The position numbers and the translations under genes are program-made. A stretch of DNA of 5,592 nucleotides, from NCBI GenBank assembly GCA_002448445.1, contig DJYC01000077.1:1-5592 (forward strand). Reading direction: 5' to 3'. The DNA is from Treponema sp. UBA6988. GTDB taxonomy: Bacteria; Spirochaetota; Spirochaetia; Treponematales; Treponemataceae. A model generated the notes under the pieces. That model ran no database searches. It was not told where the DNA came from and saw only the letters and a program-made list of their open reading frames with translations. The number at the start of each line of letters is the position of its first letter. Within the stretch, counting starts at the first letter, position 1. Below, in pieces: positions 1 to 5,592 of the stretch.

Positions 1-1172
1 ATTACAGCAATCTGCATTCCAAGGCAAATGCCAAAGTATGGGATTTTGTGGGTTCTTGCAAAGCGGCATGCGCTTATCATTCCCTCTATTCCGCGGTGGC
101 CGAATCCTCCCGGAAGAATGATTCCCTGGCAGCCTGCAAAAATTTCCGCTGCACTTTCGTCCGTTACACTGTCTGAATCCACCCATTTTATCTTTACGTT
201 TTTTCCAACAACAAAGCTTGCGTGGTTTAAGGACTCGATTATGCTAAGGTAGGAGTCGTGAAGTTTTACGTATTTTCCAACCAGGGCAATCTGTAAGTCT
301 CCGCTCCTCTTGTGGATTGTCTCCACCATTTTTGACCATTCGGAAAGGGCAGGGTAGTCCGCCTTGTTTTCCAAGCCAAGGTCCCTGCAAACAACGTCGT
401 CCATATTCTGGGCGTGCAGCATGAGGGGCACTTCGTAAAGGCTTTTGCAGGTTGTGTTGTTGATAACGCAGTCTTCGCCAACGTTGCAGAAGAGGGAAAT
501 CTTTTTGCGGATGTCGGAAGGAATTTCTTTGTCGCAGCGGGCAACTATAATGTCCGGGTGGATTCCTACGGCCATGAGTTCTTTTACGGAGTGTTGCGTT
601 GGCTTTGATTTGTATTCGTCCGAACCGCTTATGTAAGGCACAAGGCAGACGTGGATAAAAAGACAGTTGCGTCTTCCAACTTCCAGTGCAAGCTGGCGTA
701 TTGCTTCTAAGAAGGGCTGGCTTTCTATGTCTCCAATCGTACCGCCAATTTCCACTATGCTTACGTCTGCTCCGCTAACCTCTGCGTTCTTTAGGATAAA
801 GTCTTTAATCTCGTTTGTTACATGGGGAATAATCTGAACTGTCTGGCCAAGGTATTCACCCTGGCGCTCTTTGTTAAGTACGTTCCAGTAAACCCTGCCG
901 CTTGTTAGGTTTGAATATTTTGTAAGGTTTTCGTCTATGAAGCGCTCGTAGTGGCCAAGGTCCAGGTCTGTTTCCGCTCCGTCATCTGTTACGAATACTT
1001 CGCCGTGCTGGAAGGGGCTCATTGTTCCCGGGTCCACGTTCATGTATGGGTCAAGCTTTTGAGATGCAATTTTTAGTCCCCGGCATTTTAAAAGCCGTCC
1101 AAGGCTTGCCGCTGTAATTCCCTTGCCAAGTCCGCTCACTACTCCGCCTGTTACAAATATGAATTTAGACAT
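1..1172 (-). CDS. pyrG: CTP synthase (glutamine-hydrolysing), 3'-truncated by window edge
   Basis: Cytosolic CTP synthase converts UTP, ATP and glutamine to CTP, the last step of de novo pyrimidine nucleotide synthesis. I translated 390 codons by hand with no stop or frameshift. The N-terminal synthetase domain opens MSKFIFVTGGVVSGLGKG, with the P-loop at about residues 9-18. It continues with KLDPYMNVDPGTMSPFQHGE (about 39-58), the metal-binding DDGAETDLDLGHYERF (about 63-78), EIGGTIGDIES (141-151) and KPTQHSVKEL (190-199). The class I glutamine amidotransferase domain follows, with LPGGFGHRGIEGM (about 353-365) and the nucleophile elbow GICLGMQ, catalytic Cys about residue 383 (codon 24-26). 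The window ends just after it, so the His/Glu part of the triad and roughly 150 residues are missing compared with the usual 535-545. The start is fixed by homology at the P-loop end and by a GGGAG ribosome site 8 bases upstream. It begins 21 bases after the carB C-half stop, consistent with co-transcription. Identification is very secure. Confidence 0.97.
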   Translation of the reverse strand, partial: MSKFIFVTGGVVSGLGKGITAASLGRLLKCRGLKIASQKLDPYMNVDPGTMSPFQHGEVFVTDDGAETDLDLGHYERFIDENLTKYSNLTSGRVYWNVLNKERQGEYLGQTVQIIPHVTNEIKDFILKNAEVSGADVSIVEIGGTIGDIESQPFLEAIRQLALEVGRRNCLFIHVCLVPYISGSDEYKSKPTQHSVKELMAVGIHPDIIVARCDKEIPSDIRKKISLFCNVGEDCVINNTTCKSLYEVPLMLHAQNMDDVVCRDLGLENKADYPALSEWSKMVETIHKRSGDLQIALVGKYVKLHDSYLSIIESLNHASFVVGKNVKIKWVDSDSVTDESAAEIFAGCQGIILPGGFGHRGIEGMISACRFARTHKIPYFGICLGMQIAV

Positions 1173-1180
1173 TGTTTCTT

Positions 1181-1185
1181 CTCCC
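1181..1185 (-). promoter_or_regulatory. Ribosome binding site of pyrG
   Basis: On the minus strand GGGAG is followed by AAGAAACA and then the ATG of pyrG, giving 8 bases of spacing. It lies wholly in the 21-base gap after the carB C-half stop and supports the chosen start. Confidence 0.7.
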
Positions 1186-1193
1186 ATAAAAAA

Positions 1194-2852
1194 TTAAAGC
1201 TTGGTGATGTCCACTAGAGTTGTGTTCTCTTCCGTATAAGATGATGCAAGGCAGTCTGCAAGTGCGTTTGCAGTGTCTATTGCAGTAAGGCAGTCTATGT
1301 CCCTTTCTACCGCAAGACGGCGCAGCTTTACGCTTTCTACAGCAGGGTCGCGTCCCTTTGCAGATGTTGAAACTACGTAGCAAACCTTGCCGCTTTCCAA
1401 AAGGGTCATGACGTTTTCGCTGTAGTTTTCGTGAACCTTAGCAACGTGGGTTACAGGCATTCCGCTTCTTTCTATTGTTGATGCGTTTCCGCTTGTAGCA
1501 TACAGGGTAAAGCCTAGGTCGTAGAATTTCTTTGCAAGAGGCGCAAGTTCAGGAAGGTCGGTTTCCCTTACGGAGAACAATACGCCGTATGCAGATTGCG
1601 GGGGCGTTGCGGGGGTGTCCCCCGCAGAAGGGGTAGGGCGCAACGGAGTGCGACCGCAGGGGGAGGCTTCCCCCTCCTGCATTTTTGGACGAATCATTTT
1701 CCAACCGGCGGCGCTCATTCCCTTAAAGATTGCCTCTTCACGTGTCGATGCAATTCCTAGGACTTCACCTGTTGATTTCATTTCCGGGCCCAGGTGGGTG
1801 TCTACGTCCATGAGTTTTTCAAAGCTGAATACAGGAACCTTTACCGCAAAGTAGCCCGGCTTTTTGTAGAGACCAGTGCCGTAACCCATGCTGCTGATGC
1901 TTTCTCCCAACATTGCGCGGGTTGCAAGTTCTATCATTGGAACACCGCTTACTTTGCTAAGGTAGGGAACGGTGCGGCTTGAGCGGGGGTTTGCTTCGAT
2001 GATGTAAAGTTCATCCTTGTAGATTAGGTACTGGATGTTTACAAGTCCCTTTGTTCCAAGTGCCAGTGCAAGGTCGCATGACTGGCGTACGATTTTTTCT
2101 TCTATTTCCGCAGTAAACTGTCCCGGGTAAACTGCAATTGAATCTCCTGAATGGATGCCGGTGCGTTCAATGTGCTCCATGATTCCCGGAATAAGAACGT
2201 CCTTGCTGTCGCAGATGCAGTCAACCTCCAGTTCCTTTCCTTCCATATATTTGTCTATTAGAACCGGATTTTTTATTCCGCCGCGGAGGATTATCTTCAT
2301 GTATTCTTTTACATCCGCATTGTCCCTTGCTATAATCATGTTCTGTCCGCCAAGTACGTAGCTTGGGCGCATGAGTACGGGGTAGGTGATTCTTGCAGCC
2401 GCTTCCAGTGCTTCCGCTTCCGTAAAAACTGTTAGCCCTTTTGGCCTTTTTATGTTTAGCCTGTCGCAGAGTTCTTCAAAGCGTTCCCTGTCTTCTGCAA
2501 GGTCTATGGCATCTGCGCTGGTTCCAAGAATTTTTACACCCTGGCTGTCCAGATATTTTGCAAGCTTTATTGCAGTTCCACCTCCAAAGGCAACTACAAC
2601 GCCAAGCGGTTTTTCTACGGCCAGCACGTTCATTACATCTGGCGGTGTTAGCGGTTCAAAGTAGAGACGGTCGGCAGTGTCAAAGTCTGTGGAAACGGTC
2701 TCCGGGTTGTTGTTGATGATTGCAACTTCGTAGCCAAGTTTTTTAAGGGCTTGGACGCACTGGACTGATGCGTAGTCAAATTCGATGCCCTGCCCGATGC
2801 GGATTGGTCCTGAGCCAAGTACGACGATGGTCCCTTTTGATTTGTCTGACAT
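1194..2852 (-). CDS. carB2: Carbamoyl-phosphate synthase large chain, C-terminal half (second synthetase domain plus MGS-like allosteric domain)
   Basis: This 552-residue protein corresponds to the C-terminal half of a normal CarB, the half that phosphorylates carbamate to carbamoyl phosphate, plus the regulatory domain. Visible in order: GSGPIRIGQGIEFDY (13-27), NNNPETVSTDFDTADRLYFE (47-66), RPSYVLGG (162-169), GIMEHIERTGIHSGDS (223-238), and IEANPRSSRTVP (285-296), with Gln274, Glu286 and Asn288 at the expected ATP/metal ligand positions. GPEMKSTGEVLG (355-366) closes the ATP-grasp part. Residues about 391-420 are an in-frame repeat-derived insertion. The MGS-like domain, which binds UMP or ornithine in E. 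coli CarB, runs from YGVLFSVRE (422-430) to about 535. The canonical FGGQT reads FGGGT here (89-93), a minor variant. The start is the only suitable ATG before the conserved loop and has an AGAGGA ribosome site 5 bases upstream. In most bacteria this is fused to the N-half; here asnB lies between them. The partner half and CarA would be needed for activity (inference). Confidence 0.95.
   Translation of the reverse strand: MSDKSKGTIVVLGSGPIRIGQGIEFDYASVQCVQALKKLGYEVAIINNNPETVSTDFDTADRLYFEPLTPPDVMNVLAVEKPLGVVVAFGGGTAIKLAKYLDSQGVKILGTSADAIDLAEDRERFEELCDRLNIKRPKGLTVFTEAEALEAAARITYPVLMRPSYVLGGQNMIIARDNADVKEYMKIILRGGIKNPVLIDKYMEGKELEVDCICDSKDVLIPGIMEHIERTGIHSGDSIAVYPGQFTAEIEEKIVRQSCDLALALGTKGLVNIQYLIYKDELYIIEANPRSSRTVPYLSKVSGVPMIELATRAMLGESISSMGYGTGLYKKPGYFAVKVPVFSFEKLMDVDTHLGPEMKSTGEVLGIASTREEAIFKGMSAAGWKMIRPKMQEGEASPCGRTPLRPTPSAGDTPATPPQSAYGVLFSVRETDLPELAPLAKKFYDLGFTLYATSGNASTIERSGMPVTHVAKVHENYSENVMTLLESGKVCYVVSTSAKGRDPAVESVKLRRLAVERDIDCLTAIDTANALADCLASSYTEENTTLVDITKL
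1597..1681 (+). repeat. Intragenic palindromic repeat, copy 1 (inside the carB C-half)
   Basis: This is a GC-rich segment with several hairpins. TGCGGGGG (1608-1615) pairs with CCCCCGCA (1619-1626), CGCA (1639-1642) with TGCG (1649-1652), and GGGGGA (1659-1664) with TCCCCC (1669-1674). The outer ends also begin TGCGGGGG and end in a CCCCC...TGCA form. The reverse complement of 4788-4878 aligns along the whole length: shared blocks are GGCGTTGCGGGG, CCCCGCAGA, GGGGTAG and GGGGGAGRCTTCCCCC (R = A or G), with small indels in the loops. On the coding strand it adds about 30 residues in frame (about 391-420 of the C-half) rich in Pro, Ala, Thr and Gly, absent from ordinary CarB at this point. Boundaries are approximate to a few bases. 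It encodes no transposase and looks like a non-autonomous element; its family is not identified. Confidence 0.85.
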
Positions 2853-2857
2853 AAAAA

Positions 2858-2863
2858 TCCTCT
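2858..2863 (-). promoter_or_regulatory. Ribosome binding site of the carB C-half
   Basis: Minus-strand AGAGGA is separated from the ATG by five T residues. It matters because it shows the second carB half has its own translation start and is not simply a remnant of an interrupted gene read from upstream. It lies in the 32-base gap after the asnB stop. Confidence 0.75.
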
Positions 2864-2884
2864 GAAAATAGGTGATAAGTCCTT

Positions 2885-4645
2885 TTAGCCTTTGTAGGCG
2901 TCGTTGTGAACACCGGCAATGGCTCTTCCGCTGGGTTCATCTGCATTCTTCCATGCGGCATCCCATTCAAGGGCTTTTGCTGTAGAGCAGGCAACCCCGG
3001 CTTCGTGGGGGACGCACCTTGCGGCACTGTCGCTTGGGAAGAGGCGGCTGTAGATTTCGCGGTAGTAGTATTCCTCCTTTGTTTTTGGAGGGTTCACCGG
3101 GAAGCGGTTTTCGCGTCTTGCAAATTCTGCATCGCTTACTTTTTCTTCCGTGATTTTTTTGAGGGTGTCTATCCAGTTGTAGCCTACGCCGTCGCTGAAC
3201 TGTTCCTTTTGCCTCCAGCAGATGTCCTGGGGAAGCAGGTCTTCAAATGCTTTTCGCAAGATCCATTTTTCCATACGCTGCCTTCCGTCAGAAAGCTTTA
3301 TGTTCATCTTGTCGCTGGGGTTAAGGTTCATGGCAATGTCTATAAAGTCTTTGTCCAGGAAGGGAACGCGTCCTTCAACACCCCATGCCATGAGGCTCTT
3401 GTTTGCACGCAGACAGTCGTAGAGGTGCAGCTTGCTCATCTTGCGTACAAGCTCTTCGTGGAATTCTTTTGCGTTGGGTGCCTTGTGGAAATAGAGGTAG
3501 CCGCCAAAGAGCTCGTCGCTTCCTTCGCCAGAAAGAACCATCTTTATTCCCATGGATTTTATTACCCTTGCAAGAAGGTACATGGGAGTGCTTGCGCGGA
3601 CAGTTGTAATGTCATAAGTTTCTATGTGGTAGATTACGTCCGGCAGCGCATCCAATGCTTCCTGTATTGTAAAGTGAACTTCGTGGTGAACAGTTCCAAT
3701 GTAGTCTGCTGCCTTCTTTGCGGCAACAAGGTCCGGGGAACCTTCAAGTCCTACTGCAAATGAGTGCAGCTGCGGCCACCATGCGCTTTCCTTGCTGTCT
3801 GACTCTACGCGCTTCTTGCTGTATTTTTGCGTAACAGCTGCAATGATGGAACTGTCAAGGCCTCCGCTCAAAAGAACCCCATAAGGAACGTCGCTCATAA
3901 GCTGGGCTTTTACGGCAGACTCAAGACCGTTGCGTAGCTTTTCTATTACACTGGGGTTGATAACTTCTCCCTTGTCGTCTGTAGCACGTGCAGAATTTTT
4001 TACTACGTCGTAAGATTCCCATGAACGGTGGTACCAGCGTACAGGCTTTCCTTCTTTTGAATACAAGTAGCAGCCGTTGGGGAATTCTTCGATTGTCTGG
4101 CAGTCTCCTTCCAAGGCCTTTAGCTCGCTTGCAACATAGTAGCGTCCAGCCTTGTCCCAACCCTGGTAGAGCGGGATTACGCCAATTTCATCGCGGCCAA
4201 TAAGGTAGGTGTCGTCTTCGCTGTCGTAAAGTGCAAATGCAAATATTCCAGAAAGCTTTTCTATCATTGCGGAAAAGTTTCCGGCGCTTTTGAATTTTTT
4301 GTAAAGAGGTATTATAACTTCGCAGTCGCTTTGTGTCCTGAACTTGTATGAAGACGCAAATTCTTCGCGGAGCTTTTTGTGGTTGTAGATTTCTCCGTTT
4401 ACCGCAAGGATGATTTTTTCGTCATCGCTTACGAGCGGCTGCTTTCCGCTAAGGGGGTCAACGATTGCAAGTCTCTCGTGGCTTAGAATTGCATTTTCTC
4501 CTGTATACACTCCGCTCCAATCCGGTCCTCTGTGCCTTATCCTCTTGCTCATCTCCAAAATCTGTGAGCGCAGTTCTTCCTTTAGACCTTCTGCAAGCGG
4601 TTGGCTTCCGCTATTTAAATCAAATGCTCCAACAAAACCACACAT
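2885..4645 (-). CDS. asnB: Asparagine synthase B (glutamine-hydrolysing)
   Basis: This cytosolic enzyme makes asparagine from aspartate, ATP and glutamine. The 586-residue product begins MCGFVGAFD, with Cys2 as the N-terminal nucleophile of the class II glutaminase domain once Met1 is removed. Other glutaminase marks are RHRGPDWSG (37-45), AVNGEIYNH (81-89) and SDCEV (106-110). The synthetase domain has the PP-loop SGGLDSS (260-266), the FAVGLEGSPD region (about 296-305), IETYDITTVRASTP (341-354) and LSGEGSDELFGGY (371-383). Similarity to E. coli AsnB (554 residues) is close and continues to the extreme C-terminus (VACSTAKALEWD, then SGRAIAGVH), so the gene is intact and of the AsnB rather than archaeal or AsnO type. 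The extra length is a slightly longer N-terminal helix region and a few loops. A consensus ribosome site precedes the start. It lies 10 bases after the carB N-half stop and 32 before the carB C-half, so it sits inside a split carB. Confidence 0.98.
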   Translation of the reverse strand: MCGFVGAFDLNSGSQPLAEGLKEELRSQILEMSKRIRHRGPDWSGVYTGENAILSHERLAIVDPLSGKQPLVSDDEKIILAVNGEIYNHKKLREEFASSYKFRTQSDCEVIIPLYKKFKSAGNFSAMIEKLSGIFAFALYDSEDDTYLIGRDEIGVIPLYQGWDKAGRYYVASELKALEGDCQTIEEFPNGCYLYSKEGKPVRWYHRSWESYDVVKNSARATDDKGEVINPSVIEKLRNGLESAVKAQLMSDVPYGVLLSGGLDSSIIAAVTQKYSKKRVESDSKESAWWPQLHSFAVGLEGSPDLVAAKKAADYIGTVHHEVHFTIQEALDALPDVIYHIETYDITTVRASTPMYLLARVIKSMGIKMVLSGEGSDELFGGYLYFHKAPNAKEFHEELVRKMSKLHLYDCLRANKSLMAWGVEGRVPFLDKDFIDIAMNLNPSDKMNIKLSDGRQRMEKWILRKAFEDLLPQDICWRQKEQFSDGVGYNWIDTLKKITEEKVSDAEFARRENRFPVNPPKTKEEYYYREIYSRLFPSDSAARCVPHEAGVACSTAKALEWDAAWKNADEPSGRAIAGVHNDAYKG

Positions 4646-4650
4646 AAAAA

Positions 4651-4657
4651 CCTCCTT
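4651..4657 (-). promoter_or_regulatory. Consensus ribosome binding site of asnB, overlapping the carB N-half stop codon
   Basis: Minus-strand AAGGAGG lies 5 bases before the asnB ATG. Its first two bases are the last two bases of the TAA that ends the upstream carB half (TAAGGAGG). The overlap favours translational coupling between the two genes (inference) and is the strongest ribosome site in the window. Confidence 0.85.
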
Positions 4658-5592
4658 ATCTGTTTTCCTTTAAGAATAATTCTGCTTCGTTTTCTCCGCC
4701 TGCCGTTGAATAGAAATACGGTGTTTCCGCATTGAATTCTCCGGCACAGGTGTCTACCATTTTGAAGCTTGTAGGTTTGTATATTAATGCGGGGGAAGTC
4801 TCCCCCTCGCTGCAACCGCCTTTGGCGTTTTCCGCTACCCCCTCTGCGGGGCTCGATTGCCGCCCCGCAACGCCCTGCGCTTCCATCTTGCAAATCTTTT
4901 CAAGTTTCCACAAGAACCATTCGTCTATTTTGGTAATCTTGTGAATTTCTTCCACACTCAAAAGACCTCGCTTTAGAGCCTGGTAAATTGCAAAGATTCT
5001 CTGGTCGGTACACTGGTGCACACGGTCGCGTATTTTTTCATCCCCCTCTTTTGCAAAGGAAGGAAGGTTCAAATCCTTTACGCCAACTTCAAGTCCCCTG
5101 CATGCCTTTAGGATTGCCTCTTCAAAATTCTGTCCTATTGCCATAACCTCGCCTGTTGCCTTCATCTGGGTTCCAAGCTTTCTTGCTGCGTAAACAAATT
5201 TGTCAAAGGGGAACTTTGGCATTTTTACTACAACGTAATCAAGCACTGGTTCAAAGCATGCCTTTGTTTTTTTTGTAACAAAGTTTTGAATCTCGTCCAG
5301 GGTAAAGCCAACCGCAATAAGGGCTGCAACCTTTGCAATGGGATATCCTGTTGCCTTACTTGCAAGTGCGGACGAGCGGCTTACTCTTGGGTTCACTTCT
5401 ATAACCGCGTATTCAAAGCTGTCGGGGTTAAGGGCAAACTGGCAGTTGCAGCCACCTTCAATTTCTAGTGCGCTTATGATGTTTAGAGCCGCGCTTCTTA
5501 GCATCTGGTATTCTTTGTCTGCAAGCGTTACAGTCGGAGCTATTACGATGGAGTCACCCGTGTGAACGCCAACCGGGTCAAAGTTTTCCATT
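4656..5592 (-). CDS. carB1: Carbamoyl-phosphate synthase large chain, N-terminal half (5'-truncated by window edge)
   Basis: This is the part of CarB that makes carboxy-phosphate and carbamate from bicarbonate, ATP and ammonia supplied by the CarA glutaminase. About 311 residues are visible; by comparison with E. coli CarB roughly 235 N-terminal residues lie beyond the window. The ATG at 5589-5591 is an internal Met in ENFDPVGVHTGDSIV, not the start. Seen in order, numbering from that Met: HTGDS (10-14), QFALNP (51-56) with the ligand Gln, IEVNPRVSRSSALASKATG (64-82) with the Glu and Asn metal ligands, TQMKATGEVMAIG (141-153), then the start of the helical oligomerisation region (ITKIDEWFLWKLEKICKME). 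Residues about 238-268 derive from an inserted repeat. FKMVDTCAGEF (276-286) and TPYFYS follow, and the protein stops at ENEAELFLKENR, the point where a full CarB would continue into its second synthetase domain. The end is therefore a clean domain-boundary split, not a random truncation. Confidence 0.95.
   Translation of the reverse strand, partial: MENFDPVGVHTGDSIVIAPTVTLADKEYQMLRSAALNIISALEIEGGCNCQFALNPDSFEYAVIEVNPRVSRSSALASKATGYPIAKVAALIAVGFTLDEIQNFVTKKTKACFEPVLDYVVVKMPKFPFDKFVYAARKLGTQMKATGEVMAIGQNFEEAILKACRGLEVGVKDLNLPSFAKEGDEKIRDRVHQCTDQRIFAIYQALKRGLLSVEEIHKITKIDEWFLWKLEKICKMEAQGVAGRQSSPAEGVAENAKGGCSEGETSPALIYKPTSFKMVDTCAGEFNAETPYFYSTAGGENEAELFLKENR
4788..4878 (-). repeat. Intragenic palindromic repeat, copy 2 (inside the carB N-half)
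   Basis: This is the inverted counterpart of the repeat at 1597-1681. On the plus strand GGGGGA (4791-4796) pairs with TCCCCC (4801-4806). TGCGGGG (4845-4851) pairs with CCCCGCA (4863-4869) around an 11-base loop, and a bulged central hairpin joins AACCGCC (4814-4820) to GGCGTT (4824-4829). On the minus strand it runs in the same direction as copy 1 runs on the plus strand. It contributes about 31 residues in frame, beginning AQGVAGRQSSPAEGV and ending GETSPA. A homologous SPAEGV...GEASP can be read from copy 1 on its non-coding strand, which independently supports common origin. Edges are approximate. Confidence 0.85.

Noticed and set aside
1654..1690. Hairpin GGGGGA/TCCCCC followed by TCCTGCATTTTT on the plus strand, resembling a rho-independent terminator.
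   Set aside because: No plus-strand gene precedes it, the T-run is displaced from the stem, it lies inside the carB C-half, and its hairpin is part of the repeat also found at 4791-4806 without a T-run.
2853..2884. Split of carB as a sequencing frameshift or assembly join error.
   Set aside because: The halves are separated by a whole intact gene with matching spacing and ribosome sites, and each half ends or begins cleanly at the domain linker. A misassembly is still possible in principle but nothing in the sequence points to it.
2906..3763. A 285-codon open frame on the plus strand opposite asnB.
   Set aside because: It lies antisense to a fully conserved asnB, has no recognisable domain or ribosome site, and its Cys/Val/Phe-rich composition is typical of a shadow frame.
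1597..4878. The two repeat copies as a CRISPR array or other spacer-repeat system.
   Set aside because: There are only two diverged copies, in opposite orientations, about 3.1 kb apart and within coding sequence; there is no regular spacing and no cas gene.
5589..5591. ATG at the window edge as the true start of the carB N-half.
   Set aside because: The sequence that follows (ENFDPVGVHTGDS) aligns with the interior of CarB near residue 240, so this Met is internal and the gene continues outside the window.

Overview
The window holds four tightly packed minus-strand genes, read from the high-coordinate end to the low: the N-terminal half of carbamoyl-phosphate synthase large chain (carB, 5' end outside the window), asparagine synthetase asnB, the C-terminal half of carB, and CTP synthase pyrG (3' end outside the window). 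Gaps between genes are 10, 32 and 21 bases, each downstream gene has its own Shine-Dalgarno, and no promoter or terminator is visible, so this looks like the middle of one operon. No stretch over 300 bases lacks a gene.

The main oddity is that carB is split exactly at the linker between its two synthetase domains, with a complete, well-conserved asnB lying between the halves. Nothing conserved is lost at the junction: the first half ends after the VDTC...E-N-E region and the second opens just before the GSGPIRIGQG loop. Split CarB is known from some archaea and Aquifex, so two-polypeptide CarB can work. A glutamine-dependent amidotransferase gene as the spacer is, as far as I know, unusual.

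The second oddity is a GC-rich, hairpin-forming repeat of about 85-91 bp, present once in each carB half and in opposite orientations (1597-1681 and 4788-4878). Both copies lie inside the coding sequence, keep the frame, and add about 30 low-complexity residues (Pro/Ala/Gly/Ser/Glu-rich) at domain boundaries. One sits between the second synthetase domain and the allosteric MGS-like domain; the other lies where the helical oligomerisation segment of CarB normally is. This resembles the protein-coding palindromic elements (RPE) of Rickettsia in behaviour, though the sequence is different.

Functionally the genes share glutamine-amide nitrogen use. CarB (with CarA, not seen here) makes carbamoyl phosphate for pyrimidines and arginine, PyrG makes CTP from UTP, and AsnB makes asparagine. 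The organism is a bacterium of medium GC. The combination of moderate GC, an E. coli-like AsnB and GC-rich intragenic repeats suggests to me a host-associated spirochaete such as Treponema, but this is a low-to-moderate confidence guess that the window cannot prove.
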